Of a DNA stretch of 7,072 bases, positions 1-6,512 are shown piece by piece (positions within the stretch are counted from its first letter, which is position 1; every line of letters begins with the position of its first letter). The notes under the pieces were generated by a model, which saw only the letters and a list, made by a program, of their open reading frames with translations, did not search any database and had not been told where the DNA came from. This DNA is from an uncultured Alphaproteobacteria bacterium. GTDB taxonomy: Bacteria > Pseudomonadota > Alphaproteobacteria > Micavibrionales > Micavibrionaceae. The stretch is from positions 1-7,072 of the forward strand of contig CAKZMN010000190.1 in the NCBI GenBank assembly GCA_937128575.1. Reading direction: 5' to 3'. Made by a program: the position numbers and the translations under genes.

Positions 1-509
1 ATTCGCCCCTTAAGCCACCCAAAAACATCCTCTACCACATTGTTATATATAGGGTTATCTTGCATCGTTTGCGGCGTACCTTGCATATGCATCAATATAA
101 CAGGCACATCAGCCGCCGCCGCGATAGAAACAGATTCAGGATCATGCGTTAGCGCACTAATATCATTGATAATATTAGCGCCCGCATCAAGCGCCGCGCG
201 CATAGTTTTCGCATTCCTTGTATCAATAGAGATATATTTGCTCTGCCCCCGCAAACCTTCAATAACAGGGACAACACGTGCAATTTCTTCATCTATATCA
301 ATAACTTCTGCGCCCGGCCTTGACGACTCGCCACCAACATCCAAAACCTCTGCACCATCGGCAATCATTTGAAGCCCGTGCGCTATTGCCTTGTCTGCGT
401 TATAAAATTCACCACCATCGGAAAAACTGTCGGGGGTCACATTGACCACCCCCATCACAACAGGATCGTCAGATTTAAGGCGGGTCACGAATGGAAGCTC
501 ATCAGACAT
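1..509 (-). CDS. folP: Dihydropteroate synthase, N-terminal 169 residues (cut by window edge)
   Basis: Cytoplasmic folate-pathway enzyme that condenses 6-hydroxymethyl-dihydropterin pyrophosphate with p-aminobenzoate to give dihydropteroate; it is the target of sulfonamides. The frame opens at the ATG at 509-507. It shows family signature 1, VMGVVNVTPDSFSDGG (about residues 18-33, with the metal-binding Asn23), and signature 2, DVGGESSRPGA (57-67). SIDTRNAKT (94-102) carries the pterin-contacting Asp96, IINDISAL (113-120) carries Asn115, and LMHMQGTPQTMQ (139-150) follows. Ser63 stands where many homologues have Thr (GESTRPG). About 90-110 C-terminal residues lie beyond position 1, including the SRK and RxH elements. 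The start codon overlaps the folK stop by one base (TAATG), so translation is probably coupled to folK, which makes its pterin substrate. The identification is secure; only completeness is unknown. Confidence 0.96.
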   Translation of the reverse strand, partial: MSDELPFVTRLKSDDPVVMGVVNVTPDSFSDGGEFYNADKAIAHGLQMIADGAEVLDVGGESSRPGAEVIDIDEEIARVVPVIEGLRGQSKYISIDTRNAKTMRAALDAGANIINDISALTHDPESVSIAAAADVPVILMHMQGTPQTMQDNPIYNNVVEDVFGWLKGR

Positions 510-1012
510 TAGGCCGCCTCCCCACCCTCATAACGTTCAATCTCTTGCCCCTCTGGCAAGGCCGCAATCAAAGCCGCCACGTCACTTTGAAGCATAGGAT
601 GCCGCCAATCGGGCGCGATTTCTTGCAAAGGATAAAGCACAAAGGCGCGCTCATGCGCTCTGGGGTGCGGCACGGTAAGAGCTTCCGCCTCGAGCAGTTC
701 ATCATTATAGGCAATAATATCAAGATCCAGAACGCGCGGCGCATTGCGCTCATCGCTCATCCGGCCAAACTCCACCTCAAGCGCCTTAAGGGCCCGCAAT
801 AGCGCCAGCGGCTCAAGATCGGTCTCTACCAATAAAACCGCATTGCGGTACCATGGCTGATCACTAACGGGGACAGGCGCACTAAGCCAAATAGAAGACA
901 TACGCAACACACCAATGCCGCGCCCCTCAAGAGCATCGCGCGCAGCCGAAATCGTCTGCTCTGGCGTGCCAAAGCGACTAGATAGATTTGCACCAAGCGC
1001 GATAAGGATCAT
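509..1012 (-). CDS. folK: 2-amino-4-hydroxy-6-hydroxymethyldihydropteridine pyrophosphokinase (HPPK)
   Basis: Cytoplasmic kinase that transfers pyrophosphate from ATP to 6-hydroxymethyl-7,8-dihydropterin, the step just before FolP. The 167-residue length fits the family. Visible motifs are IALGANLSSRFG near the N-terminus, SDQPWYRNAV (50-59) in the pterin-binding region, RNAPRVLDLDIIAYND (89-104) containing the two Mg-binding Asp residues of LDLDI (96 and 98), and VPHPRAHERAFVLYPL (114-129). I chose the ATG at 1012 over the in-frame ATG at 1024. It gives MILIALGANL, the usual family beginning, and has GGATGAG (1026-1020) seven bases upstream, whereas the earlier ATG has no Shine-Dalgarno sequence. 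Its stop overlaps the folP start. It lies 40 bases downstream of the mepK stop, so it may be transcribed with it. The common partner folB is absent between folK and folP. Confidence 0.95.
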   Translation of the reverse strand: MILIALGANLSSRFGTPEQTISAARDALEGRGIGVLRMSSIWLSAPVPVSDQPWYRNAVLLVETDLEPLALLRALKALEVEFGRMSDERNAPRVLDLDIIAYNDELLEAEALTVPHPRAHERAFVLYPLQEIAPDWRHPMLQSDVAALIAALPEGQEIERYEGGEAA

Positions 1013-1019
1013 AAAAAAG

Positions 1020-1026
1020 CTCATCC
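1020..1026 (-). promoter_or_regulatory. Ribosome binding site favouring the inner folK start
   Basis: GGATGAG on the minus strand lies 7 bases before the ATG at 1012. It overlaps the alternative ATG at 1024, which has no such site of its own. This decides the start in favour of 1012. It is a modest, one-mismatch Shine-Dalgarno match. Confidence 0.4.
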
Positions 1027-1052
1027 ATTAGATTAAGATAAGCTCTTATACC

Positions 1053-1670
1053 CTACCAGCTACGTACAGTTCCAGTGTCTACATGAACAAAATTGCTACG
1101 GGAGTAATATCCAACACCGCCAGCGCGCAAAGACTTCGCAATACTTTGCACCTTACGAGAGCTATAACCAGGAACGCGAACATCAAGAGCCTGCCCATAC
1201 ATATGGAAGGAATTCTTGGCCACGCCCGTGCTAGCGCCGCGAAGCATAGCATTGGTTTTGGGGCTGCGGTAACCAGAAAGAATATTGAGCTTTTTATTGC
1301 CCGGAATTCTGGATTGAATAATGCTTATGATATCAATAACGCGGGGATCCATAGGAAACACCTCACGCGTTCTGTGATCGCGAAGCGCGTAATTAATACG
1401 ATCAAACGCTTCTGGCAAATAACGATCACCAACACGGTAAACACCATTGAAGCCATCGCCAGTATGTGCCTGACGGAAATTAATGCGGTGTGCGCCATAA
1501 TTTGACGCCATCGCCGTACCCGCAGGCATAAGCGGCACAACAGAACCCAATATACCGACCAAACCCAGCTTCAATAGATCACGACGATCTAGCTGGTTCA
1601 TAGCTTCACGTGCTTGCTGACCTATGATTAGATCCTTAGGCGCATCAGCACCTTGCACATCATCAAACAT
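1053..1670 (-). CDS. mepK: Tat-exported murein endopeptidase, YcbK/MepK type (DUF882, M15-like)
   Basis: Predicted periplasmic, metal-dependent peptidase of 205 residues. A twin-arginine signal is visible: RRDLLKLGLVG at 29-39, then a hydrophobic stretch, ending near AMA-SNY (53-58). The mature part has the DUF882/M15 layout: LSGYRSPKTN (131-140), then SFHMYGQALDV (154-164) with zinc ligands His156 and Asp163, and FVHVDTG (194-200) with His196. The tail RSNFVHVDTGTVRSW closely resembles the end of E. coli YcbK (MepK), which is known to cleave mDAP-mDAP (3-3) cross-links. The start at 1670 is supported by a strong Shine-Dalgarno site. It leaves a 23-residue acidic extension before an inner Met24 (MNQLDRRDLL) at which E. 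coli-like homologues would begin. It lies 142 bases downstream of the L,D-transpeptidase gene, which makes the bond it probably cuts. Family and fold are secure; exact bond specificity is inferred. Confidence 0.9.
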   Translation of the reverse strand: MFDDVQGADAPKDLIIGQQAREAMNQLDRRDLLKLGLVGILGSVVPLMPAGTAMASNYGAHRINFRQAHTGDGFNGVYRVGDRYLPEAFDRINYALRDHRTREVFPMDPRVIDIISIIQSRIPGNKKLNILSGYRSPKTNAMLRGASTGVAKNSFHMYGQALDVRVPGYSSRKVQSIAKSLRAGGVGYYSRSNFVHVDTGTVRSW

Positions 1671-1675
1671 GTTTG

Positions 1676-1681
1676 ACCTCT
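1676..1681 (-). promoter_or_regulatory. Ribosome binding site of mepK
   Basis: AGAGGT on the minus strand, 5 bases before the ATG at 1670. This is the clearest Shine-Dalgarno sequence in the window. It supports the upstream start over the inner Met24 at 1601, whose upstream bases show only a weak GAAG. Confidence 0.6.
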
Positions 1682-1812
1682 TTAATATGTCTTTTTTATA
1701 TCTTTGATTGTTAGTTTAAGAATTACGAGAAGAGTTTGTAGCAGATAACCCGAAACAGAGTAAAGACCTAATTTACTAGTGTAAACCCGTTACTACGCTT
1801 TAAATTACCCGA

Positions 1813-3603
1813 TTATTGATTAACGACGAATTGCCGCCTATGGCTAGAAGTTACCATATTAGTACCATTATGACGCGGAATTTCGAATCCGTCAATATTT
1901 GTGATCTTAGAAAACAACTTTTCATCCTGATTGTAAATGTCACCGCCATATACAACCCGCCCGCGCGCATCCGTCCAAACGGTGTAATATAAAACATAAA
2001 CGGGCATTTTATGCGCAATTGCGATATCGGTCTTCTTGCCCGTGGCAAAAACTTTATCCATATCCGCACGTCGCCAGCCCTGCTCCTTACTCATAAGGAA
2101 CTGCGCCATTCTCTCTGGATCCTTCATACGAACGCAGCCTGATGAAACGGCTCTGGCCGGTTTATCGAAATATTCTGGATGGTTCGTATCATGCAGATAA
2201 ATATTATATTTGTTCGGCATCAAGATGCGCACGCGACCAAGCGGATTGCTGGCTCCCGGCCCTTGTACCATGCGCAAATTATTAAGCTCACGCGCCGAAA
2301 TGCCGCTCCAATTAATCGCTTGCGGGTCAAGACTGCGCGTATTTTTTCCGTATCCCTGCAAAAGTTGAATACCCTTCTGATGAAGATAACCTGGGTTTTG
2401 ATAAAGCTTAGGCAAAATATCTGCGCGCTTAATTGTCGGTGGGATGGTCCAATCTGGATTAAAGCGCACACCTTGAATTTGTGCCACAAAAGATTCTGTG
2501 GCGCGCGCGGGCTTGCCAACAATGACCGGCATCTCAAACTCAACGCGCCCATCATCAATCGCCCATAGGGTCGCCGCAGGAATATTTACCACCACGAAAC
2601 GATTTGGGCGTTTTTCCTCCACCCAACGCAGGCGCTCTAAATTCGCAACCACCTGCTCTATTCTCTTGCGGTTCGTGCGGTTCATGATTTGAACCGTATT
2701 CGAACCTAAAATACCATCATCACGCAAGCCGTGTTCGCGCTGAAATTTGATAACAGCCGCATAGAGCCTATCATTATAAAGATCATCATCACGCCCGCCT
2801 TCCAAATTCACACCAAGACGCATCTTAACGTCAGATATGCGTGCATGGCGATCGGCGGGGCGAATAACACGATCAAATCGAATAGGTAAAGCGCCCGCGT
2901 AATCTTCTTCGCCCTCTTTACTCAAACGGATCAATTCCTCTCGCAGAACCTTATAAGTACGCCCCTGCGGTTCAATTTGACGCAGCAGCTCGCGCATAGA
3001 GGCGCGCGTATTTAGATAAGATAGCGCCTGAGCAGAGCTAATCGGCTGCTGCCAGCTTGCCGCATCCACCTTCAGCCCCGATGGATTAATCCGTATACCA
3101 GACAAGTCACGGGCATAGCGCATAAACGCATCACTCAAAAGCAGCTCTAATTCATTTTTATTGAGAAAATCACGCCCCTGCACCAGAGCGCGAATATCTT
3201 CGGCATGATACGTTTTGGGGTTCAGACCGTGCGTCCATGACGCTTCCAGTACCTTCACAAATTCATATACACGGCTATAGGGGCCGGTATCACTCATCCA
3301 ATATGGCTCATAATGACGCGCCGCATAAAATTCATTGAGCGCATCTTTATCAAACACGCGTCGCCCACTGACCTTGCCGCTTTTAAGTGTCAAATCAACG
3401 GAAGCTCTAATATAAGACGCATCGGGAACCGCGCGCGCCTCATCTGGCCCCACACCATAAAGCTGCGCCACCGACGGACTAAACGCACCAAGAATAATGA
3501 AGAAAGATAAAGCCATGATCAAAAAACAAAAACGCGGATGCGCCATAAACGGCGCGCCGGATAATTCTTGTTTTTTATCTTGATCGTTATTGGATGCGCT
3601 CAT
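1813..3603 (-). CDS. ldtD: L,D-transpeptidase, YcbB/LdtD type
   Basis: Periplasmic enzyme that forms 3-3 (mDAP-mDAP) peptidoglycan cross-links using a catalytic cysteine, insensitive to most penicillins. At 596 residues it is close to E. coli LdtD (about 615). In order: a short charged head; a hydrophobic signal or anchor at 25-47 (possible cleavage after SVA at about 46); a YcbB scaffold domain (about 90-245); a peptidoglycan-binding type 1 repeat, AVIKFQREHGLRDDGILG (283-300); and the YkuD catalytic domain from about 336. The catalytic site is IYLHDTNHPEYF (468-479, His471) and AVSSGCVRMKDPERM (485-499, Cys490). The stretch from 387 to 445 matches the YcbB-specific lid insertion. The C-terminal VYVLYYTVWTDARGRVVYGG (535-554) is also typical of YcbB and missing from short L,D-transpeptidases. 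The start at 3603 has AGG five bases upstream, a modest site. ilvD lies 92 bases upstream and mepK lies downstream. Confidence 0.95.
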   Translation of the reverse strand: MSASNNDQDKKQELSGAPFMAHPRFCFLIMALSFFIILGAFSPSVAQLYGVGPDEARAVPDASYIRASVDLTLKSGKVSGRRVFDKDALNEFYAARHYEPYWMSDTGPYSRVYEFVKVLEASWTHGLNPKTYHAEDIRALVQGRDFLNKNELELLLSDAFMRYARDLSGIRINPSGLKVDAASWQQPISSAQALSYLNTRASMRELLRQIEPQGRTYKVLREELIRLSKEGEEDYAGALPIRFDRVIRPADRHARISDVKMRLGVNLEGGRDDDLYNDRLYAAVIKFQREHGLRDDGILGSNTVQIMNRTNRKRIEQVVANLERLRWVEEKRPNRFVVVNIPAATLWAIDDGRVEFEMPVIVGKPARATESFVAQIQGVRFNPDWTIPPTIKRADILPKLYQNPGYLHQKGIQLLQGYGKNTRSLDPQAINWSGISARELNNLRMVQGPGASNPLGRVRILMPNKYNIYLHDTNHPEYFDKPARAVSSGCVRMKDPERMAQFLMSKEQGWRRADMDKVFATGKKTDIAIAHKMPVYVLYYTVWTDARGRVVYGGDIYNQDEKLFSKITNIDGFEIPRHNGTNMVTSSHRRQFVVNQ

Positions 3604-3695
3604 CGATGCCTGTCTCTTGTCTGAATTGACAACATCAATAGTAGCACAAATTTTGTTAAAAGAGACTTAGCGCCCTATGGAAATAGCAGCAAATC

Positions 3696-5450
3696 CTACA
3701 AGTCAACAAACACGTGCGTTTCCGCCTCCGCGCCTGGATGCGTCACCGCGCCATCACGCGCCGGACCAACCAATTGCGCATATTTATGAATGGCGCCGCT
3801 ATTGTAATTCGTCTTGCGAGGAACCCAATTTTTACGGCGCTCTTCCATCTCCGCCTCCGAAACATCAACATCTAACGTGCCTGTTTCGGCGTCAATACGA
3901 ATAACGTCACCATCTTTTATCAAACCAATCGCTCCGCCCACGGCGGCCTCTGGCCCAACATGCCCAATACAAAAACCACGCGTCCCGCCGCTGAAGCGGC
4001 CATCCGTAATCAACGCAACATTGCCGCCCGATCCCTGCCCGTACAGCGCCGCCGTGGTGGAGAGCATCTCACGCATCCCCGGCCCGCCCTTGGCCCCTTC
4101 ATAGCGCACAACAATCACGTCACCATCTTTATAGTCACGATTTTGCACCGCCTCATACGCCGCGTCTTCGCCGTGAAACACGCGCGCCGGCCCTTCAAAG
4201 ACAAGCTCTTCTAGCCCTGCAATTTTCACAATCGCGCCTTCTGGCGCCAAATTACCCTTCAAACCAACAACGCCGCCGGTCGGGTGAATGGGATTACGAA
4301 CCGGAAACACAACATCCTGATCCTTCGGCAGGGTCACGCCCTCCAAATTCTCCGCCAATGTCTTCCCCGTCACCGTGATGCAATCACCATGCAGATATCC
4401 ATGATCGAGAAGCTCTTTCAAAACCACACCAACGCCGCCAATATCAAACAAATCCTTGGCCACATATTTACCGCCCGGACGTAAATTCGCGATATAGGGC
4501 GTTTTCTTAAACACCTCTGCCACATCAAATAAATCAAACTTAATGCCCGCTTCATGCGCCATGGCTGGCAGATGCAACACCGCATTGGTTGACCCACCTG
4601 TCGCCGCAACAATGGCCGCCGCATTTTCAAGGCTCTTGCGCGTCACAATGTCGCGCGGATACGGGCCACCGTTTTTAATCAGCTCAACCACCGCCGCGCC
4701 AGAGGCCGCCGCATAGTCATCGCGCGTCTCATAAACCGCAGGCGCACCTGCAGAATTGGGAAGCGCAAGGCCAATCGCTTCACTGCCGCACGCCACGGTG
4801 TTGGCGGTAAACTGACCACCACATGCACCGGCGCTTGGGCAGGCAACGCATTCCATCTCATGCAAATCATCATCAGAAAACTCACCCGTACTGTGCTTGC
4901 CAATCCCTTCAAACACGCTAACGATATCAACATCGTCGCCGCGGAATTTACCCGGTAAAATCGTGCCGCCATACATAAAGACCGATGGCACATTTAAACG
5001 GATCATCGCCATCATCATGGCGGGTAATGACTTATCACATCCCGCCAAACCGACCAGAGCATCATAGCAATGACCACGCATCGTCAGTTCAACAGAATCC
5101 GCAATGACCTCCCGCGAGACAAGCGAGGAACGCATCCCCTCATGACCCATCGCAATGCCGTCAGTGACCGTAATGGTGTTAAATTCGCGCGGCGTCGCCA
5201 TCTTGGCAGACACACCTTTTTTAACCGATTGCGCCTGACGCGACAGCGCGATATTACACGGCGCGGCCTCATTCCAGCAATGTGCAACACCAACCAAAGG
5301 CGCGTGAATATCCTCGTCCGTCAAATCCATAGCGCGCAACATCGCCCGCGCCGCGGCCTTACTCGGCCCCTCGGTCACATGACGGCTCACTAATTTCGTT
5401 TTGTCCCAGCCGCTCTTATGCGCACGTTTTTCGTTATAAATTTTTGACAT
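3696..5450 (-). CDS. ilvD: Dihydroxy-acid dehydratase (three-cysteine class)
   Basis: Iron-sulfur dehydratase that converts 2,3-dihydroxy-isovalerate and 2,3-dihydroxy-3-methylvalerate to the 2-keto acids for valine, isoleucine, leucine and pantothenate. The 584 residues show the full family pattern: [15 protein letters not shown] (Cys65), [35 protein letters not shown] (Cys138), [15 protein letters not shown] (Cys210), [13 protein letters not shown], and [16 protein letters not shown] (483-498), whose Ser487 is the conserved catalytic serine. The three cysteines, in particular the PCN cysteine, match the shorter DHAD class typified by plant, cyanobacterial and mycobacterial enzymes, which carry a [2Fe-2S] cluster. 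The E. coli type is longer (about 616 residues) with an oxygen-sensitive [4Fe-4S] cluster. I prefer the ATG at 5450 because GAGAT precedes it by 8 bases; the in-frame ATG at 5465 has no ribosome site. The membrane PH-domain gene ends 50 bases upstream, so the two may be co-transcribed. Confidence 0.96.
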   Translation of the reverse strand: MSKIYNEKRAHKSGWDKTKLVSRHVTEGPSKAAARAMLRAMDLTDEDIHAPLVGVAHCWNEAAPCNIALSRQAQSVKKGVSAKMATPREFNTITVTDGIAMGHEGMRSSLVSREVIADSVELTMRGHCYDALVGLAGCDKSLPAMMMAMIRLNVPSVFMYGGTILPGKFRGDDVDIVSVFEGIGKHSTGEFSDDDLHEMECVACPSAGACGGQFTANTVACGSEAIGLALPNSAGAPAVYETRDDYAAASGAAVVELIKNGGPYPRDIVTRKSLENAAAIVAATGGSTNAVLHLPAMAHEAGIKFDLFDVAEVFKKTPYIANLRPGGKYVAKDLFDIGGVGVVLKELLDHGYLHGDCITVTGKTLAENLEGVTLPKDQDVVFPVRNPIHPTGGVVGLKGNLAPEGAIVKIAGLEELVFEGPARVFHGEDAAYEAVQNRDYKDGDVIVVRYEGAKGGPGMREMLSTTAALYGQGSGGNVALITDGRFSGGTRGFCIGHVGPEAAVGGAIGLIKDGDVIRIDAETGTLDVDVSEAEMEERRKNWVPRKTNYNSGAIHKYAQLVGPARDGAVTHPGAEAETHVFVDL

Positions 5451-5500
5451 GTTTTTAGATCTCATGAAAATGTTAGAAAATTTGAAAAGCCGTTATAACC

Positions 5501-5917
5501 CTATTCGTCTTCGCCTAAAACCATTTCATTATAGGCTCTACGAATTCGGCGGCCATTGGCCACATAGGGGATCGAGATATAGCGATTACCCGTGCCCATA
5601 ATAACAATGGTGGCATACCCCATCATCATTCCGGTGGGCATACGCTCCAGCTCCACGCTCTCAATCTTGTTAAAGCGAATATCGACAACTTCCATCTGCA
5701 GCAAGCCATAGCGCACCAAAACGCGCTTATTCGTTAGCACCAGCATCATGACCTGTCTACGCGCCGCCGCATACGCCATCATCAGCGCCGCAACAACCAA
5801 CAGCAAAATACCAAGCTCCATCACCACAAAGAGGCCAACGATAATCGCCAAAACCAAAGCAATGGCAATGGCGGTAACAATGGCGGAAGCAACAATGGAC
5901 GACCTCGACACGGGCAA
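5501..5917 (-). CDS. Membrane protein with bacterial PH-like domain; 5' end uncertain
   Basis: The C-terminal half, from about residue 55, looks like a bacterial PH domain (bPH2, YdbT/DUF304 kind): LVLTNKRVLVRYGLLQMEVV (59-78), then FNKIESVELER (82-92), GMMMGYATIVIMGTGN (96-111) and IPYVANGRRIRRAYNEM (116-132). In this family LTNKRV and GYATIVIMGTG mark successive strands of the fold. Before it, residues about 8-51 are almost wholly hydrophobic, enough for two membrane helices, which is the usual arrangement. The function of such proteins is largely unknown. The called start is a TTG at 5917 with no Shine-Dalgarno site, and no ATG or GTG exists upstream in frame. The frame stays open to 6088 and reads sensibly just upstream (WWRVRLTSEIAFVGG, then ILETVL). 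The true N-terminus may therefore be missing at a junction. The PH domain is secure; the start is not. Confidence 0.75.
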   Translation of the reverse strand: MPVSRSSIVASAIVTAIAIALVLAIIVGLFVVMELGILLLVVAALMMAYAAARRQVMMLVLTNKRVLVRYGLLQMEVVDIRFNKIESVELERMPTGMMMGYATIVIMGTGNRYISIPYVANGRRIRRAYNEMVLGEDE

Positions 5918-6034
5918 CAGAACCGTTTCAAGAATGGTCGCAACTCCTCCAACGAACGCAATTTCAGAAGTCAGCCGTACACGCCACCAGTCAAGGATCA
6001 GGCCGCTAACGACACAGCGCCCTCCTCCTCCGCT
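5738..6034 (+). other. Asn/Gln/Gly-rich open frame upstream of, and in frame with, the 6035-6439 gene
   Basis: The plus frame used by the 6035-6439 gene is open back to a TAG at 5735-5737. It encodes a low-complexity segment rich in Asn, Gln, Gly, Arg and His, for example NGNGGNNGGSNNGRPRHGQQ, then NRFKNGRNSSNERNFRSQPY and TPPVKDQAANDTAPSSS. No ATG, GTG or TTG occurs in frame before the TTG at 6035. The part from about 5895 on reads like a natural basic linker and probably belongs to the protein. The part left of about 5850 is more likely the antisense shadow of the PH-domain gene's membrane helices, since codons for N, Q and G read as V/I, L and A/P on the other strand. Confidence 0.4.
5861..5898. 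repeat. Short AATGGC-type repeat at the meeting point of two opposed frames
   Basis: AATGGC occurs at 5861-5866, 5867-5872 and 5879-5884, with a further AATGG at 5894-5898, separated by GGTAAC and GGAAGCAAC. On the plus strand this encodes Asn-Gly/Ser-rich residues; on the minus strand it encodes Ala/Ile/Val of a membrane helix. It is degenerate and short, but lies exactly where a misjoin could form through shared sequence. Confidence 0.6.
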
Positions 6035-6439
6035 TTGCCGAAAGTAGCCGCCGACATTCCTCGGCCCAAGGGACTGCGCAAGCTGGTCTCAAATATCGAG
6101 CCGTTCGAACTGTTCTGCGCCTATCACCTCGGTATCACCCCGGACCGGGGCTACAAGCCATCAAACATCAATGAAGTTGCCAACCGTTTCCGTGCTGATC
6201 CCGGCATGATTAAGCAAGCGCTCAAGGAATATGAAATGGATTCAGGTTCCCTGCTCGACCGTGATTTTGATATGGCACTCGGACAACTCGACATTCAGGT
6301 GGCGCCGGAAGGGGTCGACCGCAAGGAACTGGCGAAGAATATTTACGAGGAGTTTTTGGAAGCGCCTTGCGGCAAGCGCGACTGGGGGAAAATTCTGGAA
6401 GAAGATCGCAAGGAAAACCAGAAAGTATTCAAAGACTAA
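6035..6439 (+). CDS. Unrecognised protein with a possible helix-turn-helix domain; 5' end uncertain
   Basis: I do not recognise this family well enough to name it. The called frame is 134 residues from a TTG at 6035 that has no Shine-Dalgarno site; the bases just before it are CCTCCTCC, unlike a ribosome site. The frame is open upstream to 5738, so the protein is probably longer and begins with an Asn/Gln/Arg-rich linker. After a Pro-rich link (PRPKG, 9-13) comes a dense, charged and probably helical region: FELFCAYHLGITPD (24-37), then NINEVANRFRADPGMIKQAL (44-63), which has the spacing of a helix-turn-helix (xxVAxxFxxxxxxIKxxL). It continues with DFDMALGQLDIQVAPEGVDR (77-96) and KELAKNIYEEFLEAP (97-111). 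No signal peptide or membrane helix is seen, so it is probably cytoplasmic. DNA or RNA binding is only a guess. It is the sole plus-strand gene and faces the carboxypeptidase gene, 73 bases away. Confidence 0.65.
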   Translation: MPKVAADIPRPKGLRKLVSNIEPFELFCAYHLGITPDRGYKPSNINEVANRFRADPGMIKQALKEYEMDSGSLLDRDFDMALGQLDIQVAPEGVDRKELAKNIYEEFLEAPCGKRDWGKILEEDRKENQKVFKD

Positions 6440-6512
6440 TCTGGCACCAGGCACACCGCCAAAGTTTGAACAACGCGAAGTGGCGCTTGGTTTATTGCTT
6501 GCGAGAAAATTT

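Noticed and set aside
1037..1048. Small hairpin ATAAG-CT-CTTAT between mepK and folK
   Set aside because: The stem is five AT-rich pairs with a two-base loop, too weak for a terminator.
1671..1812. Promoter or terminator in the 142-base AT-rich gap between ldtD and mepK
   Set aside because: TATAAA-like bases occur near mepK but no matching -35 box fits the spacing, and I see no hairpin with a U-run. A promoter here is plausible but not supportable by eye.
3646..3656. Short palindrome ACAAATTTTGT upstream of ldtD as a repressor site
   Set aside because: It is an eleven-base, AT-rich palindrome with no second copy nearby, so chance is the better explanation.
3631..3659. Promoter for ldtD (TTAACA at 3659-3654, then GATGTT at 3636-3631 with a 17-base spacer, minus strand)
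   Set aside because: The -35 box is fair (5 of 6) but the -10 box matches only 3 of 6. The other candidate -10, TACTAT, has no -35 at the right distance.
3612..3666. 7-base inverted repeat (GTCTCTT at 3612-3618, AAGAGAC at 3660-3666) in the ilvD-ldtD gap, as a terminator or operator
   Set aside because: The arms are 41 bases apart with no U-run, and a 7-base match is not unlikely by chance in a 92-base gap.
5748..6047. Plus-strand ATG-started open frame of 99 codons over the PH-domain gene
   Set aside because: It lies in a third frame and its product is a Thr/Ala/Pro-rich mix without domain character. The PH-domain frame on the minus strand explains the left part.
6440..6512. Terminator between the convergent genes
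   Set aside because: The gap has partly complementary stretches (around AACGCGAAG and GCGCTTGG) but no clean stem and no T-run in either direction.
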